From assembly GCA_001804345.1 (NCBI GenBank), contig MHFU01000169.1, positions 1,115 through 13,646 on the forward strand: DNA of 12,532 nt. Reading direction: 5' to 3'. The DNA is from Omnitrophica bacterium RIFOXYB12_FULL_50_7. Its GTDB lineage: Bacteria; Omnitrophota; Omnitrophia; Omnitrophales; Aquincolibacteriaceae. The translations under genes were made by a program, and so were the position numbers. The notes under the pieces were generated by a model that was not told where the DNA came from, searched no databases, and saw only the letters and a program-made list of their open reading frames with translations. The stretch's first letter is position 1. Every line of letters starts with the position of its first letter. Below, in pieces: positions 5,959 through 11,137 of the stretch.

Positions 5959-8409
5959 TTAGAAGGCAGAAGGCTTCGAGGGCTTGGGTTGTTCCAGCGG
6001 AAGGATGAAGGAAAAGGTGCTCCCCTTCTTGTATGCCGATTCTATCTCGATCTTGCCATGATGCCGTTCTACAAGCATCTTGGAGATGGCAAGCCCCAGT
6101 CCCGTGCCACCCGGAGCCACAAGCTTCGCAGATTCGAGCTGGCCGAATTTCCTGAAAAGCTTGGGAATATCTTTTTGCTGAATGCCAATCCCCGTGTCTT
6201 TGACCGAGACCCTCACCCCCTGGGCGTCTGCGGAGGATGTGATCGTGATCTCGCCCTGGAGCGTGAACTTGATGGCGTTTTGTAAAAAATTCGTGAGGAC
6301 CTGGACGATCTTGTCGCGGTCAAGCTCCACTTCCGGAAGGTCCTTTTGAAGCGCCAGTTTTAGGAGAAGGTTCTTGTTTTCAACCAATGGACGCATGGAC
6401 GCTACCACCTCTTCAATGATCCGGGTCAGGTTTCCTTTTTTCATGTGAAATTCGATCACGCCGGCCTCAAGCTTATGGAATGCAAGCACGTCGTTGACGA
6501 GGCGTGCGAGCCGGTCGACGCAACGTTTCGAGATGCTCAGCACTTCTTTTTGCTCGGGAGTGATCTCCCCCGTAAGACCCTCCAGCACGATGCTTAAACC
6601 TTCTTTCACTGAATGGATCGGTGTGCGGAGCTCATGGGACACCACCTGGATCAGCTCGGCCTTGATCTCGAGAGATTCCTGATATTTGTGTTCCGTTACG
6701 TCTTTTGCGAAACAGTAAAAGCCGTCAAATTGATGGTCCTTGTTCACGTTTTTGATCAGGACGACATATTGATAAAAGATGGAACCGTCTTTACGGATGG
6801 ACTTGACCTCGGTTTCTGCTTTTCCCTCCAGCTTCATTTTTTCAAAAGTCGCCACGGCTTTGTCAATATCTTCAGGGCAAAGCGTGGACATGCGGTTGAG
6901 TCCCGCCATTTCCTCCGGGGTATAGCCCATCATGGCGGCGTAGGCCTTGTTGACGCTCACGAAGTTCTTGTTGGAATCCATGCGCGCGATACCGTCGAGG
7001 GCGTTTTCCATGGCGATAGAAAGCTCCCGCAGCCGCTGTTCCGTCTGGATCTTTTCCGTAATGTCTTCTGAAATGCCGAGCAAATAGACGGATTTTCCCT
7101 GAGGGTCCAGGATCGGGATCTTTTTTGTGTGCAGGATTCGCGCCCCTTTTTTGTGTGTGTGGATCGTTTCTTCCTGGATCTCCAGCATCGTTTGAGAGCG
7201 AAGGGCTTCCCTGTCTTTTTCGACAAAAAAATCAGCCTCGTTTTTAGGGAAAAAGGAAAAATCATTTTTTCCGAGGAGCTCCTCGCGCTTGTACCCGACC
7301 AACTCTTCCCCCGCGCGATTGAAACGCACAAAGCGTAGCTCCTCCGCGTCCTTGATGAAGAGCATATTCGGGATGTTTTCGATGATGGAATCTAAAAAGG
7401 TGTTTGTTTGGCGAAGCTCTTTTTCAGCTCGGAGACGCTCATCGATATGCGCACGAAGTTCTTCGTTGGTGAGAACAAGTTGTTGAGTTTTTTGTTCGAG
7501 TTCGGCCGTCCTTTCGCGGACTTTAATCTCCAGGGCCTCATTCATATTCTGCAGTTGCTGCAAGTAAGTCCCGAGTCTTTTGAGCGTCGGTAAGAAGACC
7601 ATGGTGCCGATGACAGCAAGACAGAAGATATTGAGAAGAAAAAGACCGGTCCCCAGATGTTGGAGCATGGTAATTTTAGCGCTGCTCTCTTTTTGGAACG
7701 TTTTGATCGCGGCGCGGAAAAAGCTGAGAAGTTTTATGTTTTTTGCTTGAAGAGAAAGAAGATGGGGATTATCCGAGCTGACACGGATGGGAGACCCCAT
7801 AAGGAATTTCTTCAAAGCCGAAAAGTAGTTTTCTATCTCCTGGTTCAGGGACGGGGTGGAAGAAAAATAAAGCCCACGGAGCGTGGGGAGCAGGTCTTGC
7901 GGAAGATCCGTTTTTTCCGAAGTGATGGTGCTAGCGTCCGCACTAAAAAGAAGGATCTTTCTTGATTCGTCGCGGATACTGGCCCGGAAATTCCTGCGAT
8001 CATCAAAACCGATCGATTGGGCGTAAACGGTCGCCAGGAAAGCGGTTGTTTGCACCAGACCATACTGGTTTTCCATGAAACCAGTGACCGCCGCGTCATG
8101 GGAGGCGTAGTGGATCTCGTTGTCCATAATGAGAAAATTCCCCACCGCAGAACAGGAAAGAAAAATAAAAGCGAGGAGGAATTTCAGGTTTGTGGAGAAA
8201 AGAACGGGATCTTGCCTAGGCCTCGAGGGGATTTTTCCTGTCTCTTCAGTCGGGGGATCGATCACAAGGGCATCCCGGGACAGGACACCGGGTTCTCTTG
8301 GGTGGGGAGGATCTTCAAACCGGACTGCGCGAACTTTTCCTGGTCCATCTCCGAAACCTCTTCTGGGGGCCGGGATCCTTTCCCGGGATGTTCCTGCTTC
8401 CGGTGCCAA
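5959..8409 (-). CDS. Membrane PAS-PAS sensor histidine kinase
   Basis: Two-component sensor kinase of 816 residues if read from the TTG at 8409. Transmembrane segments are at about 73-95 and 252-274, enclosing a ~155-residue helical periplasmic sensor reminiscent of PilJ-type or four-helix sensors. A coiled coil (about 283-335) follows. Next are two PAS/PAC domains (336-455 and 462-575) and a HisKA domain with the H-box SHELRTP (phospho-accepting His592). The ATPase domain has an N-box NFLQNAIKFT (707-716), DTGIGI (738-743), an F-box LFRKFGQ and GGTGLGLAI (767-775). All catalytic motifs are intact. The first ~70 residues are Pro/Arg-rich and unlike the rest. A GTG at 8265 (residue 49) is an alternative start, so the N-terminus is uncertain. 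It follows the response regulator on the same strand, and they are presumably partners. The ligand is unknown. Confidence 0.93.
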   Translation of the reverse strand: MAPEAGTSRERIPAPRRGFGDGPGKVRAVRFEDPPHPREPGVLSRDALVIDPPTEETGKIPSRPRQDPVLFSTNLKFLLAFIFLSCSAVGNFLIMDNEIHYASHDAAVTGFMENQYGLVQTTAFLATVYAQSIGFDDRRNFRASIRDESRKILLFSADASTITSEKTDLPQDLLPTLRGLYFSSTPSLNQEIENYFSALKKFLMGSPIRVSSDNPHLLSLQAKNIKLLSFFRAAIKTFQKESSAKITMLQHLGTGLFLLNIFCLAVIGTMVFLPTLKRLGTYLQQLQNMNEALEIKVRERTAELEQKTQQLVLTNEELRAHIDERLRAEKELRQTNTFLDSIIENIPNMLFIKDAEELRFVRFNRAGEELVGYKREELLGKNDFSFFPKNEADFFVEKDREALRSQTMLEIQEETIHTHKKGARILHTKKIPILDPQGKSVYLLGISEDITEKIQTEQRLRELSIAMENALDGIARMDSNKNFVSVNKAYAAMMGYTPEEMAGLNRMSTLCPEDIDKAVATFEKMKLEGKAETEVKSIRKDGSIFYQYVVLIKNVNKDHQFDGFYCFAKDVTEHKYQESLEIKAELIQVVSHELRTPIHSVKEGLSIVLEGLTGEITPEQKEVLSISKRCVDRLARLVNDVLAFHKLEAGVIEFHMKKGNLTRIIEEVVASMRPLVENKNLLLKLALQKDLPEVELDRDKIVQVLTNFLQNAIKFTLQGEITITSSADAQGVRVSVKDTGIGIQQKDIPKLFRKFGQLESAKLVAPGGTGLGLAISKMLVERHHGKIEIESAYKKGSTFSFILPLEQPKPSKPSAF

Positions 8410-8434
8410 GAACCTATCCGGAAATCAGATCTTT

Positions 8435-8465
8435 AGGGACGGTTCTCTCAAGGAGAACCGTCCCT
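8435..8465. repeat. Perfect 13-bp hairpin between response regulator and kinase
   Basis: AGGGACGGTTCTC (8435-8447) is the exact reverse complement of GAGAACCGTCCCT (8453-8465), with a 5-nt loop TCAAG. No T-run follows on the minus strand. The GGGACGGTTCTC core resembles hairpins I associate, from memory, with REP-associated tyrosine transposases in other genomes. It may be a dispersed REP-type unit that also tunes expression of the kinase relative to the regulator. Confidence 0.75.
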
Positions 8466-8486
8466 GAGCGATATCAGGACAGGCCA

Positions 8487-8912
8487 CTAAGAACCCGGAA
8501 GGATTTTCTTGATCACATCAAAAAGATCGCTGAATTCGTAAGGTTTTGTCAAATAAGCATCAGCGCCGATGACCTTCCCAAGGATCTTATCAACCATCGA
8601 ATCCTTGCCTGTCAGCATGATGATGGGGATTTTCACGAGTTTTTCATCGAAACTTTCCCGGAGGGACTTGCAGACCTCTTCGCCTGGAAGTTTGGGGAGC
8701 ATCAAATCGAGAATGATAAGGTCGGGAAGGGTTTCCGTTGCTTCCTTGAGGCCGGTCATGCCGTCGAAGGCGGCGGAAACCACGAACCCCAGATTTTTCA
8801 GGCGCAAGCTCAGGAATTTGCTGGCGCTATACTCATCTTCAATGATCAGAATTCTTTTTTGCTTGGCAGAAATTTTTTCCACGGAGGTAACTTTTTCCGA
8901 CGGTGTTTTCAT
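8487..8912 (-). CDS. Single-domain response regulator
   Basis: CheY-like receiver protein of 141 residues with no output domain. ILIIEDEYSA (residues 21-30) supplies the acidic pocket (Glu25, Asp26). Asp69 in LIILDLMLPKLPGEE is the phosphorylation site. Thr101 (IIMLTGKD) and Lys123 (YLTKPYE) are the switch residues, so the set is complete. The frame stays open upstream to 9215. That part reads a comM tail repeat and its insertion, and the sigma-70 promoter lies inside it, so the ATG at 8912 is the real start. It is the promoter-proximal gene, with the kinase 77 bp downstream. Without an output domain it must act by protein contact or a phosphorelay. Confidence 0.93.
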   Translation of the reverse strand: MKTPSEKVTSVEKISAKQKRILIIEDEYSASKFLSLRLKNLGFVVSAAFDGMTGLKEATETLPDLIILDLMLPKLPGEEVCKSLRESFDEKLVKIPIIMLTGKDSMVDKILGKVIGADAYLTKPYEFSDLFDVIKKILPGS

Positions 8913-8926
8913 TTTAGGACCTAAAA
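8912..8926 (-). promoter_or_regulatory. Near-perfect inverted repeat at the regulator start codon
   Basis: TTTTAGG (8912-8918) and CCTAAAA (8920-8926) are reverse complements around a single base, touching the ATG of the response regulator. The AGG inside is the only Shine-Dalgarno-like sequence, so any structure or bound protein here would affect translation initiation. It may be chance. Confidence 0.35.
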
Positions 8927-8960
8927 CCTCTGGTTCCCTGTCTTGTTTGACTGCGAGGGG

Positions 8961-8989
8961 ATTATATCTGGCGAGTAGTAAAAAAGCAA
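8961..8989 (-). promoter_or_regulatory. Sigma-70-type promoter for the two-component operon
   Basis: Read on the minus strand: -35 TTGCTT (8984-8989), a 17-bp spacer and a perfect -10 TATAAT (8961-8966). Transcription would begin near 8954 and give a leader of about 40 nt before the ATG at 8912. It lies just downstream of the oldest-looking comM tail copy, so the regulator-kinase pair has its own promoter independent of comM. Confidence 0.7.
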
Positions 8990-9048
8990 ATGCGGTGGTT
9001 TTTTCAATCTTTCCTCGGGAAGAAACGGCAGAGCACTGTCTTGCCCCG

Positions 9049-9242
9049 TTATTCATACCACTGCCGGTTCCGGCTTTTATATTGGATCGCCTCCGTCCAG
9101 GTCTTGAATTTCTTTTCATTAATGGTGACCTGGACGGCCCCCATTTCAACAAGTTGAAATTGATAGGTATTGGGACCGCGATGTGTTCTAACTGAATTTG
9201 TCCGCAACCCGCCAAATCGCTGATCGTGCGTGCGATTTTAAA
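9049..9242 (-). repeat. comM tail repeat, copy A (interrupted)
   Basis: Read on the minus strand, 9242-9176 encodes FKIARTISDLAGCGQIQLEHIA and 9092-9049 encodes EAIQYKSRNRQWYE plus stop. Both match the last 37 codons of comM. An 83-bp insertion (9093-9175) separates them. With it removed the copy is exactly 111 bp, the same as copies B and C, and about 75% identical to copy C by my hand alignment (28 differences). No comM coding sequence precedes it, so it is a non-functional remnant. Confidence 0.88.
9093..9175. mobile_element. 83-bp palindromic insertion inside comM tail copy A
   Basis: CCGTCCAGGTC (9093-9103) pairs exactly with GACCTGGACGG (9127-9137), and ATTTCAAC (9143-9150) with GTTGAAAT (9153-9160). 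The insertion shifts the comM frame. It is flanked on the minus strand by a repeated CGG that could be a short target duplication. It has no coding capacity of its own, although an ATG at 9144 opens a 31-codon frame running into the comM tail. Confidence 0.65.
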
Positions 9243-9262
9243 AGCCCCTGGGGCGGTTCTCG

Positions 9263-9820
9263 CTAGCCGTGCCTTGGTTCTACCAGGTTATGCATGAAAC
9301 CCGATCGGGCCTTTGGGTGTTTGGGCCGGGGGTTCGAGCAATTCTTTGATGGCCTTGAAAACGATCTGAAACTGATGATCGTATTTCTTCTCCCCGCCAC
9401 AAAGCGCTGGCGGGCAGGCATTTCCTCGATTTTCTTTCTTAAATCCGCATGCTTAAGCATGAGCTGTCGCAGCTTGGTGAAAGTTCTCATGATTTGGATA
9501 TTTACCTCAACCGCCCTCTCGCTATTGAGAACGCTGGATAACATGAGAATCCCATGCTCAGTAAAGGCATAAGGCAGCTTTCGTCGGCCACCCCAGCTTG
9601 ATATCGCAAATTGCGATATCAAGATTCGATGCTCCCTTGGGGTCAATTGAAACATGAAATCCTTAGGGAAACGATTCCTATTTCGCTTTATGGCTTCGTT
9701 AAGGCGAAAAGTAGGAACGCCGTAGAGCCTTGCAAGGTCGCTATCGAGCATGACCTTCGTCCCTCGGAAGAGCAGAATCTTATTCTGAATAATTTCTTGA
9801 GGAATGAGCTTTGTCGGCAT
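9263..9820 (-). CDS. ORF6N-domain DNA-binding protein, C-terminus frameshifted
   Basis: ORF6N-domain protein, a family found in phage and many bacterial accessory regions and thought to bind DNA. From the ATG at 9820 the product is 185 residues. Residues 11-125 match the domain: FRGTKVMLDSDLARLYGV, RFPKDFMFQLT, GGRRKLPYAFTEHG, MLSSVLNSERAVEVNIQIMR. After KIEEM (residue 134) the frame turns into an Arg/Pro-rich unrelated tail ending at 9263. A 26-bp palindromic insertion (9393-9418) causes this. Without it the tail reads EKKYDHQFQIVFKAIKELL and ends GPIGFHA with a stop at 9288-9290, giving a normal 168-residue protein. The DNA-binding part may still be made. Starts further upstream are not real: they translate comM tail copy B in the wrong frame. 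The gene begins 19 bp after copy B. Confidence 0.85.
   Translation of the reverse strand: MPTKLIPQEIIQNKILLFRGTKVMLDSDLARLYGVPTFRLNEAIKRNRNRFPKDFMFQLTPREHRILISQFAISSWGGRRKLPYAFTEHGILMLSSVLNSERAVEVNIQIMRTFTKLRQLMLKHADLRKKIEEMPARQRFVAGRRNTIISFRSFSRPSKNCSNPRPKHPKARSGFMHNLVEPRHG
9393..9418. mobile_element. 26-bp palindromic insertion in the ORF6N gene
   Basis: The segment contains CCCGCCA (9393-9399) and TGGCGGG (9409-9415) as inverted arms. It sits exactly between the codons for KIEEM and EKKYD of the ORF6N protein. Its length of 26 bp is not a multiple of three, so it accounts for the frameshift. It appears to be a short REP-like hairpin unit. Confidence 0.7.
9597..9623. repeat. 27-bp palindrome within the ORF6N coding region
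   Basis: CTTGATATCGCAA (9597-9609) and TTGCGATATCAAG (9611-9623) are perfect reverse complements around one base. It encodes part of LISQFAISS of the ORF6N domain. It may be a chance product of the codons used, or a binding site for the encoded protein itself. Confidence 0.6.
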
Positions 9821-9839
9821 AGTTATTTTTCTTTCATGT

Positions 9840-9950
9840 TTATGACCACCATTGGCGATCCAACGAACGGTATTGAATGGCTTCGGCAATATGCTCGGAC
9901 TGGATTTGTTCACAGCTCGCCAAATCACTGATCGTGCGGGCGATTTTAAG
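9840..9950 (-). repeat. comM tail repeat, copy B (intact)
   Basis: The 111 bp encode LKIARTISDLASCEQIQ, then SEHIAEAIQYRSLDRQWWS and a stop, the same 37 codons that end comM. By my hand alignment it differs from copy C at 21 of 111 positions. Twelve of the differing codons are synonymous and four are not. Similarity stops at the stop codon on one side and just upstream of the LKIART codons on the other. No start codon or comM body precedes it. The ORF6N gene follows after 19 bp. Confidence 0.9.
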
Positions 9951-10049
9951 TATCCGAACAAGGATTTGCTCTATACAACCTACGAATATCCTGAGTTTGT
10001 TCCTGTGGTAACCATTAAATGGGATGAATTGGCGGGTATTGTCGGCTAG
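9951..10049 (+). pseudogene. Possible 3' remnant of a plus-strand gene
   Basis: An open frame on the plus strand ends with PNKDLLYTTYEYPEFVP and then WDELAGIVG before a TAG at 10047-10049. Composition and codon use look protein-like, but no start exists outside comM tail copy B, where the frame becomes a shadow. It may be the tail of a gene cut by insertion. I do not recognise it. The rest of the gap to 10096 holds nothing I can support. Confidence 0.25.
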
Positions 10050-10096
10050 GAACTGATCTTATGAAGACAATGCAGGTCTGCCCTTATACGGCGGCA

Positions 10097-10633
10097 TTAA
10101 CTATGATACAGCCACCAATAGATTAGGGGGACAACGATAATTATAATTATGATGACGATGAGGGAATCCCGATAGAAACTTTTTTTCCGTTTTTCAACTT
10201 CTGGGCTGATTGAAATTTCCCCGTTATCGATTTTTTTTGCAAAAGAGACCAGGCGGCTGAAAGCAGCTTTTATTGCTTCCGTTTTTGTTTTTTCAAGATA
10301 TTTGGAAACTTTCCGCATAGTTTCGCCGCTATAAGCATATTGAACCAGCCACCGTCCTTTGTGTATTTCTAGAGAGCCGATTTCTTCTAAGGGAAGGTTG
10401 CTGTTGATGAATGAGGATAAGACAAATCTATTCCAAAAAAACAAAGGAAGCTTTGTGGGATTTTTTAGTTTAACTTTATAAATTAAAGACTTGTCCTCAT
10501 GCTCCCAAACGATACCCATCTCGGCAGAGTAACCCGCAATATCTCCTCGAAGTTTTGGCTCAAAAATTGATAGCAGCGAAAAGGATGGGTGCAACTGATC
10601 AAAAACAGCCGCGTGTTGCTGTAAGCTTTTCAT
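10097..10633 (-). CDS. Unrecognised protein with a C-terminal membrane anchor
   Basis: A 178-residue protein I do not recognise. Residues 1-150 are a soluble mix of strands and helices, including IVWEHEDKSLIYKVKLKN (41-58) and a Lys/Glu-rich helix (105-135). A single membrane helix follows at 157-176, containing an unusual run of isoleucines encoded by ATT/ATC/ATA repeats. The end is short and tryptophan-rich (YWWLYHS). There is no signal peptide, so it is probably tail-anchored with the N-terminus in the cytoplasm. The ATG at 10633 lacks a clear Shine-Dalgarno. It lies 28 bp behind the DUF4190-like gene and is probably co-transcribed. The region is more A/T-rich than the neighbouring housekeeping genes, in keeping with acquired DNA. 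Confidence 0.65.
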   Translation of the reverse strand: MKSLQQHAAVFDQLHPSFSLLSIFEPKLRGDIAGYSAEMGIVWEHEDKSLIYKVKLKNPTKLPLFFWNRFVLSSFINSNLPLEEIGSLEIHKGRWLVQYAYSGETMRKVSKYLEKTKTEAIKAAFSRLVSFAKKIDNGEISISPEVEKRKKSFYRDSLIVIIIIIIVVPLIYWWLYHS

Positions 10634-10661
10634 TGAGTAGACAGGCGTCTTTTTGAGGAAG

Positions 10662-10892
10662 TTACTTGATGAAAATTTCTACTATTCTAATTATTAGAAA
10701 AAACAAACCCAGACCGAATCCCCACCAAGCAATCTTGGCTCCCTTGAGAGGGACATCCCTTTTCTTGTTGTTGTAGCGAAAGGTTTCAGCCAAGATTATG
10801 GCAATGATTGGTGCTGGCTTTAAAATAACGCTCAGAATACCAAAAACCAGAGCGGAGATTGCGAGCTTGCTTGTTTTTTGATTTTCTTCCAT
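10662..10892 (-). CDS. DUF4190-like small membrane protein
   Basis: A 76-residue protein with two predicted membrane helices (about 11-35 and 53-73). The opening, KTSKLAISALVFGILSVIL, then the central PLKGAKIAWWGFGLGLFFL, follows the layout of DUF4190 proteins: a hydrophilic start, two Gly-rich hydrophobic segments and a basic linker. The function is unknown. The ATG at 10892 has a strong GGGAG Shine-Dalgarno (complement of 10899-10903). It is spaced 16 bp after the 41-codon ORF and 28 bp before the tail-anchored gene, suggesting one transcript behind comM. Confidence 0.65.
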   Translation of the reverse strand: MEENQKTSKLAISALVFGILSVILKPAPIIAIILAETFRYNNKKRDVPLKGAKIAWWGFGLGLFFLIIRIVEIFIK

Positions 10893-10908
10893 AAATATCT
10901 CCCATTTA

Positions 10909-11034
10909 TTACCTGTTAACTTTCCGGAGGCGAAGGTTTAATGCCGTGTCTTGTTTATCGGAAAAAATAGATATTTCTGAATGATCTGCCCAGTATTTTG
11001 AAAGATGTTCTTTGAGGAAGCGGTCATTACCCAT
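10909..11034 (-). CDS. Putative 41-residue protein overlapping the comM stop
   Basis: An ORF from the ATG at 11034, inside the last codons of comM (8-bp overlap), to a TAA at 10909-10911. The product begins MGNDRFLKEHLSKYWADHSE and ends NLRLRKVNR. It has a protein-like composition, amphipathic N-terminal half and basic tail. The overlap with comM would permit coupled translation. I know no match. It may be a true small gene, or the truncated end of a larger one joined to the comM tail by recombination. Confidence 0.4.
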   Translation of the reverse strand: MGNDRFLKEHLSKYWADHSEISIFSDKQDTALNLRLRKVNR

Positions 11035-11137
11035 ACCACTGTCTATCCAGTGAACGATATTGAATTGCCTCCGCGATATGCTCGGACTGGATTTGTTCCG
11101 AGCCCGCCAGATCGCTGATCGTTCGGGCGATTTTAAG
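11027..11137 (-). repeat. comM tail repeat, copy C (in frame in comM)
   Basis: The last 37 codons of the functional comM frame (LKIARTISDLAGSEQIQ to RQWYG and stop). Copies B and A repeat this segment downstream in the same orientation. The first ~33 bp (11105-11137) are the best conserved across the three copies, with five variable positions, and are the best candidate for a recombination core. Confidence 0.9.

Noticed and set aside
6613..7071. 152-residue plus-strand ORF opposite the PAS domains
   Set aside because: The minus-strand kinase frame has full PAS, HisKA and HATPase motifs here, so this is a shadow.
8298..8924. 208-residue plus-strand ORF opposite the kinase start and response regulator
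   Set aside because: It is antisense to a receiver domain with complete catalytic residues and to the start of the kinase. It shows no family features of its own.
8913..9215. N-terminal extension of the response regulator to 9215
   Set aside because: It translates comM tail copy A and its insertion, contains the TATAAT promoter, and leaves the ATG at 8912 as the natural start of a normal-length receiver.
9237..9253. Possible intrinsic terminator (GCCCC-A-GGGGC then TTTT on the minus strand) after the ORF6N gene
   Set aside because: The one-base centre leaves at most about four usable pairs, and the T-run belongs to the start of comM tail copy A.
9611..9931. 106-residue plus-strand ORF opposite the ORF6N gene
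   Set aside because: It is antisense to the clear ORF6N domain and runs through the comM tail copy B repeat.
9821..9961. N-terminal extension of the ORF6N protein to 9961
   Set aside because: These residues are comM tail copy B read in the wrong frame. The domain begins properly from the ATG at 9820.
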